Source of the DNA: Anaerolineae bacterium
Lineage (GTDB): Bacteria > Chloroflexota > Anaerolineae > 4572-78 > J111
Assembly (NCBI GenBank): GCA_023382535.1
Contig: JAHDWA010000059.1
Span: 1-60,031, forward strand
DNA length: 60,031 nt
Direction of reading: 5' to 3'
Part shown: in pieces, positions 26,589 to 37,054 of the stretch
Position numbering within the stretch: position 1 is the first letter of the stretch
Layout of the letters: each line of letters opens with the position of its first letter
Program-made: the position numbers and the translations under genes
The notes under the pieces: model-generated
What the model saw: only the letters and a program-made list of their open reading frames with translations
The model's database searches: none
What the model was told of the DNA's origin: nothing

Positions 26589-27914
26589 TTAGCTGATAAA
26601 TCCTTCGTAGTGACGCATCAACAATTGGGCCTGAAGCTGCTTCATCGTGTCCAGCACCACCCCGACCACAATCAGCAAACCGGTGCTGGTGATAAGCAGG
26701 GCCTGGGTTTGGCTGCTGCTTTGGTTTACCCCTGGGATGATATGGACCAGCCACGGCAAAATCGCCACCCCACCCAACAGCAGCGCCCCCACCAGGGTGA
26801 TCCGCTGGAGCACGGTATTGAGATAAACTTCTGTTCGTTTGCCTGGTCGTAAACCCGGAATGAACCCTCCCTGCCGCTGCAAATTCTCGGAAAGATTCTG
26901 CTGTTTGAAAATTACATCGGTATAGAAGTAGGTAAAACCGACAACCATGATGAAGTAAAAAATCCAGTAAGGATAGGAGGTCGGATTCGGGCTGAAATAC
27001 TCCACAATAAAATTGGCCAGGCCGGAGACAAACTGGTTGGCGCTAAACTGAAAGTAACCCGCTACTGCGCTGGGAAAAATCATAATGGACTGGGCAAAGA
27101 TCAGCGGGATCATGCCGGCGCTGTTAACTTTCAAGGGAATGTGGGTGCTCTGCCCGCCATATACTTTGGTTCCCCGTACCCGCTTGCCATACTGTACCGG
27201 AATACGGCGCTGCCCTTCCTGCACAAAAACGATCACGGCAATGGTTAAAACCGTAATAACGGTAAAGACGATCAGGTTGAACCATTCCTGGCGGCTGATA
27301 AAGTTGCCAATCTGGCTGGGAATTTGAGCGGCAATACCGCCAAAGATAATGATCGAAACACCGTTGCCGATACCCTGTTCGGTGATAAGTTCACCCAGCC
27401 ACACCGCCACCATGGTCCCTGCAGTCATCGTAATCAAGGTAGCAATGGTCGCCAGAGGGTTGATCCCAAAGCCAAAATTGTTGATGACCCCAGGCACCGA
27501 ATTCTGAATAAAGACCACCTGACCATAAGCCTGGAGCATTGCCAGGGGCACACTCAGCCAGTGAGTGTACAGATTGAGCTTATTCCGGCCCTGCTCCCCT
27601 TCCTTAGACAATTCCTGCAATTGCGGCACCAGGGGGGTGAGCAACTGAATGATAATCGAAGCTGTAATGTAAGGATAAACTCCCATTGCCATCACCGAAA
27701 ATCGAGCCAGCGCCCCACCCGAAAGCAAGTTCAAAAACTGAACAATCGTACTCCCCTGCTCGCCTGACGCTAAAAACCGTTCCAGCGCGGCCCCATCTAC
27801 CCCAGGCACCGGCACATGGGCGGCGGCCCGGTAGGCAATCAAAACCAGGATCGTAAAAATGATCTTACGTCTCAGGTCCGGGAGAGTTAATGCGTTGCGA
27901 ATTGCTTCTATCAT
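26589..27914 (-). CDS. secY: Preprotein translocase subunit SecY
   Basis: 441 residues with ten predicted membrane helices. Family motifs: IEAIRNALTLPDLRRKIIFT at the start, the plug region PGVDGAAL, GVYPYITASIIIQLLTPLVPQL, YGGQSTHIPLKVNSAGMIPLIFA and GFIPGLRPGKRTEVYL. It is the channel of the general secretory pathway that would export the proteins at 1.6-8.3 kb. Lies between rplO and map. Confidence 0.97.
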   Translation of the reverse strand: MIEAIRNALTLPDLRRKIIFTILVLIAYRAAAHVPVPGVDGAALERFLASGEQGSTIVQFLNLLSGGALARFSVMAMGVYPYITASIIIQLLTPLVPQLQELSKEGEQGRNKLNLYTHWLSVPLAMLQAYGQVVFIQNSVPGVINNFGFGINPLATIATLITMTAGTMVAVWLGELITEQGIGNGVSIIIFGGIAAQIPSQIGNFISRQEWFNLIVFTVITVLTIAVIVFVQEGQRRIPVQYGKRVRGTKVYGGQSTHIPLKVNSAGMIPLIFAQSIMIFPSAVAGYFQFSANQFVSGLANFIVEYFSPNPTSYPYWIFYFIMVVGFTYFYTDVIFKQQNLSENLQRQGGFIPGLRPGKRTEVYLNTVLQRITLVGALLLGGVAILPWLVHIIPGVNQSSSQTQALLITSTGLLIVVGVVLDTMKQLQAQLLMRHYEGFIS

Positions 27915-27979
27915 TAGAAAACCAAATCCTTCTTTGAGGCGCGACGCCCTATTCGAGGACGTCAGCGCCTAATTCAGCA

Positions 27980-28438
27980 TCAGGCTAAAGGTAGCACTTC
28001 GACCGTACCGCCAGCCGCCTCGATCTTTTCCTTGGCGCTCTGTGAGAAGCGGTGTGCTTTTACACTCAGAGCAGCAGTAATCTCGCCGTTGCCCAAAATC
28101 GCTACCGCTTTATCGGAACGTTTAATAACACCCGCCTCGATTAAAACTTCGGGCGTTACCTCTTGATATCCTTCACCAAATCGTTCTTGCAAAAACTCGA
28201 CATTGATCGGCTTGTACTCCACCCGGCGAATATTGGTGAACCCACGCCGGAAAGGTAAGCGCCGGACTAGGGGCAACTGGCCCCCTTCAAAGTACGGCCC
28301 CTTGCCGCCGCCGGAGCGGGCATTTTGCCCCTTAATACCCCGGCCAGAAGTCTTGCCTGTTCCCGAAGCCATACCCCGGCCAACTCTTTTTTTTCGTTTG
28401 CGACTCCCCGCAGGGGATTTTAAATCATGTAATTGCAT
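27980..28438 (-). CDS. rplO: 50S ribosomal protein L15
   Basis: 152 residues. [22 protein letters not shown], the glycine-rich [19 protein letters not shown] and [20 protein letters not shown] are classical L15. Late assembly protein bridging 23S domains. Located between rpmD and secY. Confidence 0.97.
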   Translation of the reverse strand: MQLHDLKSPAGSRKRKKRVGRGMASGTGKTSGRGIKGQNARSGGGKGPYFEGGQLPLVRRLPFRRGFTNIRRVEYKPINVEFLQERFGEGYQEVTPEVLIEAGVIKRSDKAVAILGNGEITAALSVKAHRFSQSAKEKIEAAGGTVEVLPLA

Positions 28439-28454
28439 GACGTGCTGCCTCCAA

Positions 28455-28649
28455 CTACGCTTCTTCCACCCGTACCAGGTGAGAAACCTTGTTAATCATC
28501 CCTCTGATCACCGGCGTATCATCGTGTTCAACGGTCTGGCCGAGGCGGCGCAAGCCCAAAGCCCGCACCGTTTTCTTTTGCCGAACCGAATAACCAATCG
28601 CGCTTTTAACCCAAGTTACCTTGAGCGCTTTAGACTCGTTGTTAGCCAT
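28455..28649 (-). CDS. rpmD: 50S ribosomal protein L30
   Basis: 64 residues. [21 protein letters not shown] and [20 protein letters not shown] match L30, which some phyla lack. The start overlaps the end of rpsE by eight bases, suggesting translational coupling. Confidence 0.96.
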   Translation of the reverse strand: MANNESKALKVTWVKSAIGYSVRQKKTVRALGLRRLGQTVEHDDTPVIRGMINKVSHLVRVEEA

Positions 28650-29175
28650 TATTCCCTCTCCCCAGCCAGAACGGTTGTACCCGGTTGAGCGGAATACCCC
28701 GGTTTTGGGCCACTTCTACCGGGTCTTGTAGTTCATTAAGCGCCTGAATCGTCGCCTTGACCACGTTCAAAATATTGGAACTGCCCTTGCTTTTGGTCAA
28801 AATATCGCGGATGCCCGCCGCCTCCACCACCGCCCGCACACCGCCGCCGGCAATTACACCGGTACCGGGCGAAGCGGGTTTTAAGAACACCTGGGCCGCG
28901 CTAAAGCCAGAGGTAATTTCATGGGGGATGGTCGTGCCCGACATAGCAACCTTGCGCATGTTCCGCCGCGCTCGCTCTGATCCTTTGCGAATAGCTTCGG
29001 GAACTTCGCGTGCTTTGCCAATACCAACCCCGACACTGCCGTTGCCGTCACCAACAACGACACAAGCCCGGAAGCTAAAGCGGCGGCCACCTTTAACCAC
29101 TTTGGCTGTACGCGCAATATGAACTACCCGCTCATCGAGTTCTTCTACCGCATCCTGAAATTCACGTTTTGCCAT
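28642..29175 (-). CDS. rpsE: 30S ribosomal protein S5
   Basis: 177 residues. [21 protein letters not shown] starts the dsRNA-binding-like domain; [18 protein letters not shown] and [21 protein letters not shown] follow. S5 shapes the mRNA entry site and fidelity. Located between rplR and rpmD. Confidence 0.97.
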   Translation of the reverse strand: MAKREFQDAVEELDERVVHIARTAKVVKGGRRFSFRACVVVGDGNGSVGVGIGKAREVPEAIRKGSERARRNMRKVAMSGTTIPHEITSGFSAAQVFLKPASPGTGVIAGGGVRAVVEAAGIRDILTKSKGSSNILNVVKATIQALNELQDPVEVAQNRGIPLNRVQPFWLGRGNNG

Positions 29176-29202
29176 AAAATTCTCCTTAAAACGTCGAGCC
29201 TA

Positions 29203-29577
29203 TTAAAACTTCAGCCCCGCTTCACGCGAGGCGTCGGCCAATGCTTTAACTCGACCGTGATATTTGTAGCCGCCCCGGTCAAAAACAACCTGGGTAATCC
29301 CTGCTTCCAGCGCCCGTTCAGCTACCAATTTACCCACTAACGAAGCTCGCTCGGTTTTGCCTTTGCCACTGGCTACCTCAGCCGCCCGGATACTGGCATC
29401 CAGGCTGGAGGCCGAAACCAGGGTCCTCCCTTTGCTGTCGTCAATCACCTGAGCATAAATATGATTCAAACTGCGGAATATATTCAGGCGGGGCCGCTCG
29501 GAAACCCCCGACAGATTCTTGCGGACTCGTGCTTGGCGGCGCTTTCGGGCCACATACGATGGATTAGTTTTTCCCAT
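29203..29577 (-). CDS. rplR: 50S ribosomal protein L18
   Basis: 124 residues from ATG at 29577, preceded by TGGAGGA; six further upstream residues in the frame are unlikely to be translated. [39 protein letters not shown] and [20 protein letters not shown] identify L18, which brings 5S rRNA to the large subunit. Confidence 0.96.
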   Translation of the reverse strand: MGKTNPSYVARKRRQARVRKNLSGVSERPRLNIFRSLNHIYAQVIDDSKGRTLVSASSLDASIRAAEVASGKGKTERASLVGKLVAERALEAGITQVVFDRGGYKYHGRVKALADASREAGLKF

Positions 29578-29606
29578 AATTCCTCCAGTTAGCAAGCGTT
29601 AGGCGC

Positions 29607-30152
29607 TTACTTGGCCTTTCCGGCCTTGCCAGCTTTGCGCCGGATTTTTTCTTCAGCGTAGCGAATACCCTTGCCCTTGTAAGGTTCCGGTCCACGTGTC
29701 CGGCGGATACGCGCAGAAATTTCACCGACTAACTCTTTATCTATCCCGGTTACGGTCAGGTCACGGCCTGTCTTGTCCACCTCAAAGTTAATACCCTGGG
29801 GTGGCTCAAAAACAACATTATGGGAATAACCCACATTCAAGACCAACTTCTTACCTTCTACCACCGCTTTGTAGCCAACACCCTCGATGTACAATTGCCG
29901 CTTGAAACCGGTGCTGACGCCGGTGATCATATTATTGAGCAAAGCGCGGGTCAGGCCATGTTTGGCGCGGTGGGTACGGTGCTCACTATTTCGCGTTGCA
30001 ACTACCTGGCCATCTTCCTGTTTCAACTCGATTTCAGGCGGAAAATCCCGCTGTAATTCACCCTTGGGGCCTTTAACCACCACCGAGTTTTTATTTATAT
30101 CTACGGTTACTCCTTTCGGAACAACCACAGGCAATCTACCTATTCTCGACAT
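29607..30152 (-). CDS. rplF: 50S ribosomal protein L6
   Basis: 181 residues. MSRIGRLPVVVPKGVTVDIN, VKGPKGELQRDF and the C-terminal RRTRGPEPYKGKGIRYAEE are diagnostic. Binds near the sarcin-ricin loop. Located between rpsH and rplR. Confidence 0.97.
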   Translation of the reverse strand: MSRIGRLPVVVPKGVTVDINKNSVVVKGPKGELQRDFPPEIELKQEDGQVVATRNSEHRTHRAKHGLTRALLNNMITGVSTGFKRQLYIEGVGYKAVVEGKKLVLNVGYSHNVVFEPPQGINFEVDKTGRDLTVTGIDKELVGEISARIRRTRGPEPYKGKGIRYAEEKIRRKAGKAGKAK

Positions 30153-30194
30153 ATCATCACCTCACCAACAATACTCTACGTTAACCGGCGAAGC

Positions 30195-30599
30195 TTACCA
30201 AACATTGCACAACACTTCGCCGCCCACTCCCAGGCGACGTGCCTGCCGGCCCGTCATAACACCCTTCGATGTAGAAATAATCGAAATACCTAAACCACTG
30301 CGCACCCAGGGAATATCCTGCTTTTGATAGTAGGCGCGCCGACCCGGTTTGCTGACCCGCTCCAAGTTGGTAATGACCGGCTTGGGGTGGCGTTCACGCG
30401 TGTATTTGAGGTGGATCAACAACGTCGAGCCAATCTTACCCGGTAAAACTTCATAATCTTGAATAAAGCCTTCTTCTTTTAAAATCCGGGCAATCGCCTC
30501 GCGCACCTTTGAATTAGGCATCGCCGCCTGGGGATGGCGGGCCATCCCGGCGTTTCTAATACGAGTCAACATATCGGCAATGGGATCAATAGCGCTCAT
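30195..30599 (-). CDS. rpsH: 30S ribosomal protein S8
   Basis: 134 residues from ATG at 30599 with GAGGAA upstream; the longer frame to 30623 overlaps the previous gene. [20 protein letters not shown] and the C-terminal [20 protein letters not shown] match S8. In E. coli S8 represses the spc operon; whether that holds here is unknown. Confidence 0.96.
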   Translation of the reverse strand: MSAIDPIADMLTRIRNAGMARHPQAAMPNSKVREAIARILKEEGFIQDYEVLPGKIGSTLLIHLKYTRERHPKPVITNLERVSKPGRRAYYQKQDIPWVRSGLGISIISTSKGVMTGRQARRLGVGGEVLCNVW

Positions 30600-30616
30600 A
30601 CAAATTCCTCTTCCTT

Positions 30617-30799
30617 TTACCAACTCGACTTAACTACACCGGGGATTTTACCCTCATTCGCCAACTGGCGGAAACAAATCCGGCACAAACCAAAGCGGCG
30701 CATATAAGCCCGGGGACGACCACACTGGGTGCAGCGATGGTGAACCCTTACTGCAAACTTTCGACGTTGCTCTCGCACAATCATAGATTTTTTGGCCAT
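30617..30799 (-). CDS. rpsZ: 30S ribosomal protein S14, zinc type (S14Z)
   Basis: 60 residues, the short zinc-binding form. Two C-x2-C pairs: [20 protein letters not shown], then [18 protein letters not shown]. Follows rplE by four bases. Confidence 0.97.
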   Translation of the reverse strand: MAKKSMIVREQRRKFAVRVHHRCTQCGRPRAYMRRFGLCRICFRQLANEGKIPGVVKSSW

Positions 30800-30803
30800 T
30801 ATT

Positions 30804-31343
30804 TTACCTCTTGAAGGGCATCCCCATTAAATCCAACAGCCGCCGGCCTTCCTCGTCGGTTTTGGCTGTGGTCACAATATTAATTTCCATCCCGCGCAGT
30901 TTATCAATCTTGTCGTAGTCAATTTCGGGCCACGACAACTGCTCGGCTAATCCCAGGCTGTAATTGCCCCGCCCATCAAAACTGTCCGGCGAAACCCCCC
31001 GGAAGTCACGCTGGCGCGCCAGGGAAATATTAATCAACCTGTCCAAAAAGTCCCACATCCGACTGCCGCGCAGGGTTACTTTAGCGCCAATGGGGTTGCC
31101 TTCGCGCAGCTTAAAAGTCGCAATAGATTTTTTGGCGCGGGTAATCACCGGGCGCTGGCCCGTTATGGTCGTGAGATCACCCGTAGCGTTTTCGAGGGCC
31201 TTAGCGTTCTGTAACGCCTCCCCCAGACCAATATTAACAACCATTTTGGTAATGCGCGGCACCTGATTGATGTTGGAGTAATTAAACTCCTTCTGCAAGG
31301 CCGGCACCACCTCTTCTTTATACTTATCCTTTAAACGAGGCAT
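30804..31343 (-). CDS. rplE: 50S ribosomal protein L5
   Basis: 179 residues. [55 protein letters not shown] and the C-terminal [19 protein letters not shown] match L5, which binds 5S rRNA and P-site tRNA. Confidence 0.97.
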   Translation of the reverse strand: MPRLKDKYKEEVVPALQKEFNYSNINQVPRITKMVVNIGLGEALQNAKALENATGDLTTITGQRPVITRAKKSIATFKLREGNPIGAKVTLRGSRMWDFLDRLINISLARQRDFRGVSPDSFDGRGNYSLGLAEQLSWPEIDYDKIDKLRGMEINIVTTAKTDEEGRRLLDLMGMPFKR

Positions 31344-31369
31344 AATTCTTTCCTTACCGTCCCCAAGGT

Positions 31370-31738
31370 TTACGAAACTTTATCAATCGGCGAGCCGCAA
31401 CGTTTGCAAACTCGCACTTTTTTGTCGCCTTCGATACGGAAACCAATCCGGCTCGCTTCGTCACAATTAGGGCAAACCAGCATAACATTTGAAATGTGTA
31501 CGGGCGATTCACGCTCGATAATACCGGTCTGGGTGCGCGTCTGGCTGATGGGCCGTTGATGTTTTTTGCGAATATTGACTCCCCGAATGACCAGTTTGTC
31601 GCCTTCCGGGTTGCGCCGCAGGCGCCGATTATCGCGGTCAACATACCAATCTACCAAAACTTTTTCCACTTCACCCCGCGCGCCAATTTCGTTGCCGGTA
31701 ATGACCTGAACCGTATCACCTTTTTTAATCCGTTGCAT
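31370..31738 (-). CDS. rplX: 50S ribosomal protein L24 with C-terminal zinc ribbon
   Basis: 122 residues. The KOW motif [20 protein letters not shown] is at the N-terminus. The C-terminal extension has CPNC and CKRC pairs, forming a zinc ribbon found in some bacterial L24 proteins. L24 initiates 50S assembly. Located between rplN and rplE. Confidence 0.96.
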   Translation of the reverse strand: MQRIKKGDTVQVITGNEIGARGEVEKVLVDWYVDRDNRRLRRNPEGDKLVIRGVNIRKKHQRPISQTRTQTGIIERESPVHISNVMLVCPNCDEASRIGFRIEGDKKVRVCKRCGSPIDKVS

Positions 31739-31768
31739 TGTTCCAATCTCCTTGTTGTGCCAGTGGCG

Positions 31769-32140
31769 CTAGAGCACTTCCGGAGCCAGCGATACGATGC
31801 GCATAAACCCTTTTTCGCGCAATTCGCGGGCAACCGGCCCAAAGATGCGAGTACCGCGTGGTCCTTTGGCTTCGGAGTCTAAAATCACGGCAGCATTATC
31901 ATCAAACTTGATATAAGAACCATCGGGCCGGCCTATCTCTTTGGTCGTCCGCACGACCACCGCCTTGACTACATCCCCCTTCTTCACCGAACCTTGCGGG
32001 GCAGCCTGCTTCACCGCAGCGACAATCACATCTCCCACAGTGGCATAGCGGCGCCGGGAGCCGCCCACGACCTGGATGCACAAAATTTCTTTGGCTCCGC
32101 TGTTATCCGCCACCTTCAGGCGACTTTCTTGTTGTATCAT
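31769..32140 (-). CDS. rplN: 50S ribosomal protein L14
   Basis: 123 residues. [31 protein letters not shown] and [19 protein letters not shown] are canonical. L14 contacts the 30S subunit at bridge B8. Confidence 0.97.
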   Translation of the reverse strand: MIQQESRLKVADNSGAKEILCIQVVGGSRRRYATVGDVIVAAVKQAAPQGSVKKGDVVKAVVVRTTKEIGRPDGSYIKFDDNAAVILDSEAKGPRGTRIFGPVARELREKGFMRIVSLAPEVL

Positions 32141-32185
32141 GATATTTACTCCACCAATCTCTCAAGATAAAACCAGCCCGCAACT

Positions 32186-32443
32186 TTAGGCTTCCTGTTT
32201 CTCCAGAATCTCGACCAAGGCCCAGTGTTTTTCCTTGCTGATTGGTCTGGACTCGATGATTTTGACCACATCGCCCACATGAGCGCTGTTTTGCTCGTCG
32301 TGCGCCTTGTACTTTTTATGATAGCGCATCACCTTGCCATACTGCGGGTGGCGCTTGATGCGATCAACCTGCACCACGATGGTTTTGTCCATTTTGTCGC
32401 TGGTTACACGACCTACCAGAATTTTGCGTTGCTCTCTAGCCAT
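32186..32443 (-). CDS. rpsQ: 30S ribosomal protein S17
   Basis: 85 residues. [39 protein letters not shown] and [18 protein letters not shown] are classical S17 (OB fold binding 16S helices 7 and 11). Confidence 0.97.
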   Translation of the reverse strand: MAREQRKILVGRVTSDKMDKTIVVQVDRIKRHPQYGKVMRYHKKYKAHDEQNSAHVGDVVKIIESRPISKEKHWALVEILEKQEA

Positions 32444-32471
32444 TCCTGTTTAGCTCCTCAATTCACTAAAT

Positions 32472-32669
32472 TTAGGCCGCGGTCCGTTTGCGCTCACTGA
32501 GAATCGTCTTCATGCGAGCAATATCTCGCTTGAGCAGGCTAAACCGGTTCGGGTCTTTTACCTGGCCAATTGTTTTCTGAAAGCGCAGGTTAAAAAGTTC
32601 TTCGTAAGCCTCTTCCAGTTTGGTCTGGATTTCGCCATCAGATAAGTTTCTAATCTCAAATGCTTGCAT
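32472..32669 (-). CDS. rpmC: 50S ribosomal protein L29
   Basis: 65 residues. Helical hairpin with ELFNLRFQKTIGQVKDPNRF, the L29 core; lies near the exit tunnel where trigger factor docks. Sits 11 bases after rplP. Confidence 0.95.
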   Translation of the reverse strand: MQAFEIRNLSDGEIQTKLEEAYEELFNLRFQKTIGQVKDPNRFSLLKRDIARMKTILSERKRTAA

Positions 32670-32680
32670 GGCTTATCCTC

Positions 32681-33094
32681 CTAACCGATATTCCGCTGCA
32701 CAAACTGGGTTTTGATCGGCAGTTTGTGCGCCGCCAGACGCATGGCCTCTTTGGCCAGATCTTCCGGCACACCGGCAATTTCAAACAGCACCCGGCCCGG
32801 TTTAATAACCGCCACCCAGTGATCTACCGAACCTTTACCGCTACCCATGCGGGTTTCCGCCGCTTTGGCAGTAACCGGTTTATCAGGGAAAATACGGATC
32901 CATAATTTTCCACCCCGGCGGACATAGCGCACAATCGCCCGGCGAGCCGCCTCAATCTGGCGGCTGGTCATCCAGCAAGGCTCCAACGCTTGCAGGCCAT
33001 ACTCGCCAAAGGACACTTCGGCCCCACGAGTCGCCTGACCACGCATCCGGCCCCGCATTTGTTTTCTATACTTCACGCGCTTTGGCATTAACAT
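32681..33094 (-). CDS. rplP: 50S ribosomal protein L16
   Basis: 137 residues. [20 protein letters not shown] starts at residue 3, and [37 protein letters not shown] follow. L16 positions A-site tRNA. Unusually it is separated from rpsC by 136 bases holding a long imperfect hairpin. Confidence 0.96.
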   Translation of the reverse strand: MLMPKRVKYRKQMRGRMRGQATRGAEVSFGEYGLQALEPCWMTSRQIEAARRAIVRYVRRGGKLWIRIFPDKPVTAKAAETRMGSGKGSVDHWVAVIKPGRVLFEIAGVPEDLAKEAMRLAAHKLPIKTQFVQRNIG

Positions 33095-33120
33095 CGTCCA
33101 AACTCCTTTTCACACCGAAG

Positions 33121-33228
33121 TCGGAAAGCATAGAAGACAGAAGATAGTGGATAGTGGATAGAAGATAGTTTCTTGCTATTTACTATCTGCTATCTGCCAT
33201 CTGCTATCTGCCACCTTCTATCTTCCGA
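33121..33228. repeat. Long imperfect palindrome between rpsC and rplP
   Basis: Left arm 33121-33169 (tcggaa... tandem agatagtgg words) and right arm 33182-33228 (tandem tatctgc words ... ttccga) form a stem of about 47 bases with mismatches and a 12-base loop. It fills nearly the whole spacer inside an otherwise tightly packed operon. Confidence 0.8.
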
Positions 33229-33230
33229 AC

Positions 33231-33908
33231 TTAGGGCATTACATAAGCCCCAACGGGTTGTTCTTCTTTGGGTTTGGGCAAAATCTCACCCTTATAAACC
33301 CACACTTTAATCCCGATTTTGCTAAAAGTCGTCAAAGCTTCGACGTTAGCATAATCAATATCAGCCCGCAGGGTATGGCGCGGGATTTGCCCCTCGCGTT
33401 GCGTCTCACGGCGAGCCATATCAGAGCCACCCAGGCGTCCAGCACATGTAATCATGACTCCTTGCGCTCCGGCTTTCATGGCTCGGCGGACGGCCTGTTT
33501 CATCGCTCGTTTGTGTGAAACACGCTTCTCAATTTGCTGGGCAATACTCTCCCCAATAAGGTAAGCGTTGATGTCCGGGTTTTCGATCTCGGTGACATCA
33601 ATATGCACTTTCTTCTGGGTGAGCGTTTCCAATTTCTTGCGCAACTGATTGACGGCGGCGCCTTTTCGTCCAATCACAATCCCCGGCTTGGAGGTACTGA
33701 TCTTGACCGTGACCTGTTTGGCCGCTGGCAGACGCTCGATTTCAACATTGGCAATACTACCACGTTCGTGCAGGTCGAAAACCAGTTTGCGAATAGCCAT
33801 GTCCTCTTCTAACAACTCGCGATATTCTTTACCTTCCGCAAACCAGCGTGCCCGATGATCCTGCACAAAACCTAATCTAAAACCGATGGGATGAACTTTT
33901 CGACCCAA
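33231..33908 (-). CDS. rpsC: 30S ribosomal protein S3
   Basis: 225 residues. MGRKVHPIGFRLGFVQDHRA, the KH loop KPGIVIGRKGAAVNQLRKKL and MRRAMKAGAQGVMITCAGRLGG-type C-terminal domain identify S3, part of the mRNA entry helicase. Located between rplV and rplP. Confidence 0.97.
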   Translation of the reverse strand: MGRKVHPIGFRLGFVQDHRARWFAEGKEYRELLEEDMAIRKLVFDLHERGSIANVEIERLPAAKQVTVKISTSKPGIVIGRKGAAVNQLRKKLETLTQKKVHIDVTEIENPDINAYLIGESIAQQIEKRVSHKRAMKQAVRRAMKAGAQGVMITCAGRLGGSDMARRETQREGQIPRHTLRADIDYANVEALTTFSKIGIKVWVYKGEILPKPKEEQPVGAYVMP

Positions 33909-33965
33909 GCTATAATCTCCTTCTTAAGCGCCAATTGACCGGCAATTGGCAACTCCATCAAAAAG

Positions 33966-34328
33966 TTAACTTTCAGCAGCCTGCGGAGCCTTTTCTTCTA
34001 ATACGACCGTGATGTGGGAAAGGCGCTTCTTGATCGGCTTAAAGCGGCCCCGCGCTCCATAACGCGCCCGGCGCAGACGCGGCCCTTCATCTATCATGAT
34101 GGCGGCGATGACCATATCTTCGGCGTCGAGCGCAAAATTTTCTTCGGCATTGGCCAGGGCGCTCTTGACGGTTTTATAAATCGGGTCGGCCGCTGCTTGC
34201 GGCAGCAGTTTGAGCACTTCCAAAGCCTGCTGCGCCGGCATACCCCGCACGCTGTTAACTACCCGGCGCATCTTGATGGGTGCGCCGATAATATATTTAC
34301 TCACTGCTTTCACTTGAAAATCAGCCAT
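33966..34328 (-). CDS. rplV: 50S ribosomal protein L22
   Basis: 120 residues. APIKMRRVVNSVRGMPAQQAL, SALANAEENFALDAEDM and GPRLRRARYGARGRFKPI-type loop that lines the exit tunnel identify L22. Confidence 0.97.
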   Translation of the reverse strand: MADFQVKAVSKYIIGAPIKMRRVVNSVRGMPAQQALEVLKLLPQAAADPIYKTVKSALANAEENFALDAEDMVIAAIMIDEGPRLRRARYGARGRFKPIKKRLSHITVVLEEKAPQAAES

Positions 34329-34342
34329 TTTTTTATCCTGAC

Positions 34343-34618
34343 CTACCGTGTCGTCTTTTCTCTAGCCACGTGGCCACGGAAAAACCGAGTGGGTACAAAC
34401 TCACCCAGCCGGTGTCCCACCATATTTTCCGTGATGTAAATCGGCACATGGCGGCGACCATCATGGATAGCAAGTGTATGCCCAACCATCTGGGGGAAGA
34501 TGGTGCTAGCCCGCGACCAGGTACGGATAACTCGTTTTTCCCCGGCGGCGTTCATCGTTTCAATTTTTTTCAACAGTTTAGGCTCGATAAATGGCCCTTT
34601 TTTCAAAGAACGAGTCAT
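34343..34618 (-). CDS. rpsS: 30S ribosomal protein S19
   Basis: 91 residues. [40 protein letters not shown] and [19 protein letters not shown] are diagnostic; head protein pairing with S13. Confidence 0.97.
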   Translation of the reverse strand: MTRSLKKGPFIEPKLLKKIETMNAAGEKRVIRTWSRASTIFPQMVGHTLAIHDGRRHVPIYITENMVGHRLGEFVPTRFFRGHVAREKTTR

Positions 34619-34637
34619 TGGCTAATCTCCTCTTCCC

Positions 34638-35474
34638 TTAGCGTCTCTTATTCCGGCGGCCGCGTACAATGTACTGTGCGGTGCGCTTGTTGGTGCGTGT
34701 CTTTTTACCCAAGGCAGGTTTGCCCCAGGGCGTTTTGGGGGCGGCCATACCCACTGGTGATCGCCCTTCACCCCCACCATGCGGATGGCTTCTCGGGTCC
34801 TGCGCTGTACCACGGACTCCCGGCCGGATACCCAGCCAGCGCTTGCGGCCAGCCTTGCCTAAAACCACGTTGCTATGATCTACATTACCCACCTGGCCAA
34901 TAGTGGCCAGGCAATTTTGGCTGATTAAGCGCACCTCGCCACTGGGCATACGCACCTGGGCGTAAGAGCCTTCCTTGGCCAATAACTGGGCTGAAACCCC
35001 GGCTGAACGCACCAATTGGCCGCCCTTACCCGGCTGCAATTCGATATTATGCACCTGCGTACCGAGCGGGATGCGATAAATTGGCAGCGCATTTCCAACC
35101 CGAATTTCGGCGGCTGGGCCTGACATAATCGTGTCGCCGACCTTTAAGCCCACCGGAGCCAGAATGTAGCGTTTTTCACCATCAGCATAGGTCACCAGGG
35201 CAATCCGCGCCGTCCGGTTGGGGTCATATTCTATCGTACTGACTTTGCCCGCAACGCCATGCTTGTCACGCTTGAAATCAATAATCCGATACCGCTGCTT
35301 ATGACCACCACCGCGATGCCGCACCGTTACCCGGCCTTGATTATTGCGACCCGCTTTTTGGCGGAGCGGAGCCAGCAAGCTTTTCTCTGGCTCAGTCCGG
35401 GTAATCTCTTCAAAGGTTGAAACTGACATCCCCCGCCGGCCCGGCGAGGTTGGTTTGTAAAGTTTTACCGGCAT
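34638..35474 (-). CDS. rplB: 50S ribosomal protein L2
   Basis: 278 residues, normal length. [39 protein letters not shown] and [13 protein letters not shown] with the conserved peptidyl-transferase-region His230. Just before it the near-universal AMNPxD reads AQDPRS (residues 224-229). Located between rplW and rpsS. Confidence 0.97.
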   Translation of the reverse strand: MPVKLYKPTSPGRRGMSVSTFEEITRTEPEKSLLAPLRQKAGRNNQGRVTVRHRGGGHKQRYRIIDFKRDKHGVAGKVSTIEYDPNRTARIALVTYADGEKRYILAPVGLKVGDTIMSGPAAEIRVGNALPIYRIPLGTQVHNIELQPGKGGQLVRSAGVSAQLLAKEGSYAQVRMPSGEVRLISQNCLATIGQVGNVDHSNVVLGKAGRKRWLGIRPGVRGTAQDPRSHPHGGGEGRSPVGMAAPKTPWGKPALGKKTRTNKRTAQYIVRGRRNKRR

Positions 35475-35479
35475 AATCG

Positions 35480-35773
35480 TTATACCCCCTCAAAGGCTTC
35501 GATGCGCTGCCCAGGGAGCAAGGTTACAATCGCCTTCTTCTGAGCCGACTGCCGCTGAACCCGCTTGCGACCCCAGCGGCCAAATTTGGGTGTTTCATTA
35601 ATGATGCGAACTTTAACTACATCCACATCAAAGATATAGGAGACGGCTTGAGCCACTTCAACTTTATTGGCCCAGGGGTGGACCATAAACGTATACTGCC
35701 CTAACTCAGCCGCAAGATTACTCTTTTCTGTATTAACCGGGCGGATAATCACCGCGTAAGGATTCGCTTCCAT
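35480..35773 (-). CDS. rplW: 50S ribosomal protein L23
   Basis: 97 residues. [42 protein letters not shown] and [20 protein letters not shown] match L23, the docking site for SRP and trigger factor at the tunnel exit. Gap of five bases before rplB. Confidence 0.96.
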   Translation of the reverse strand: MEANPYAVIIRPVNTEKSNLAAELGQYTFMVHPWANKVEVAQAVSYIFDVDVVKVRIINETPKFGRWGRKRVQRQSAQKKAIVTLLPGQRIEAFEGV

Positions 35774-35793
35774 CGTAACTATTCTCCCAACCC

Positions 35794-36417
35794 TTAGCCC
35801 AAAAAGCTTTCGATTTGAGTGACAGCATCTTTGGACATAATGACATAATTGTGTCCCAAAAGGTCACGGATATTCAAGTAGCCCGCCCGCAAGGTCTTGA
35901 CATTTTCCAGGTTGCGCGCGCTCTTTTCCACATTTTCGTTGCGCTCAGGCAGCAAAATCACGGCGCTGCCGGAAACCTGAAGATTATCCAGCAGTTGCAG
36001 CACTTCAACCGTTTTAGGGCCATCGAAAGCCAATTTATCCAAAACGATTAGTTGTTCCGCTGCCGCCTTGGCCGAGAGTGCCGAACGCAACGCCAGACGG
36101 CGCATTTTGCGCGGCATCTTTTGGGTATAATCACGCGGCACCGGCTTGTGGGCCTGACCGCCGCCAACAAAAATAGGCGCTTTGCGCGACCCGTGCCGTG
36201 CCCGGCCTGTCCCTTTTTGCCGATACCACTTGGCTGTCGTCCGAGACACCTCACCGCGTGTTTTAGCTTTGTGAGTACCCAAACGCTGATTAGCTAACTG
36301 CCTGACTAAAGCCTGGTGCATGACCGCGGTGTTGGGCTCAATACCAAAAATGTCATCGTTAAGCTCAAGTTCTTCTACTGTGGAGCCGCTGGTGTTTCTA
36401 ACATTTACCTTCATCAC
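35794..36417 (-). CDS. rplD: 50S ribosomal protein L4
   Basis: 207 residues. [22 protein letters not shown], the tunnel loop [20 protein letters not shown] and [14 protein letters not shown] identify L4. In E. coli L4 autoregulates the S10 operon; no such leader is evident here. Confidence 0.97.
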   Translation of the reverse strand: MMKVNVRNTSGSTVEELELNDDIFGIEPNTAVMHQALVRQLANQRLGTHKAKTRGEVSRTTAKWYRQKGTGRARHGSRKAPIFVGGGQAHKPVPRDYTQKMPRKMRRLALRSALSAKAAAEQLIVLDKLAFDGPKTVEVLQLLDNLQVSGSAVILLPERNENVEKSARNLENVKTLRAGYLNIRDLLGHNYVIMSKDAVTQIESFLG

Positions 36418-36424
36418 CCACTCC

Positions 36425-37054
36425 TTAACCTTTTACCGCTTTGCGCACGATAACCAGGCCATTTTTAGCCCCCGGAACCGCGCCCCGCACTGCGATGACA
36501 TTCTTTTCCACGTCCACCAGGGCCACTCTCAGATTCTGCACGGTGACGCGATCATTGCCCATGCGTCCCGCCATCTTGGTTCCTTTCCAAACACGGCCCG
36601 GAGTTGTACCAGCCCCAACCGAACCAGGCGCTCGCCAGCGGTCAGATTGACCATGTGTTTTGGGACCGCCGCTAAACCCGTGCCGTTTGACCCCACCAGC
36701 AAAGCCTTTACCCTTGCTGGTACCAATCACATCCACCATATCACCCCTGGCAAAAATAGACGCGTCAATCTTTTGGCCTTCCTGGTATTCATCCGGGTTA
36801 GCCACGCGGAATTCTCGCAGGTGCTTTACTGCCGGGGTACCTGACTTTTTCAGATGACCGGCCTTGGGCTTGTTCAAACTTTTCTGACGCAGGTCGCCAA
36901 AACCCAACTGGATGGCGCTATAGCCATCGTTCTCGACCGTTTTCTTTTGTGTTACATAGCAAGGCCCAGCTTCGATAATCGTGACGGGAACAATAATCCC
37001 TTGCTCGTCAACAATCTGGGTCATACCTACTTTTTTACCTAAAATTTCTGCCAT
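36425..37054 (-). CDS. rplC: 50S ribosomal protein L3
   Basis: 209 residues. [39 protein letters not shown] and [19 protein letters not shown] are diagnostic. No Shine-Dalgarno is visible before the ATG; instead the start overlaps (TAATG) the stop of a 13-codon reading frame upstream. Confidence 0.96.
   Translation of the reverse strand: MAEILGKKVGMTQIVDEQGIIVPVTIIEAGPCYVTQKKTVENDGYSAIQLGFGDLRQKSLNKPKAGHLKKSGTPAVKHLREFRVANPDEYQEGQKIDASIFARGDMVDVIGTSKGKGFAGGVKRHGFSGGPKTHGQSDRWRAPGSVGAGTTPGRVWKGTKMAGRMGNDRVTVQNLRVALVDVEKNVIAVRGAVPGAKNGLVIVRKAVKG

Noticed and set aside
33121..33228. CRISPR-like reading of the gatag/tatctgc repeats
   Set aside because: Words are contiguous, degenerate and arranged as a palindrome, without spacers.
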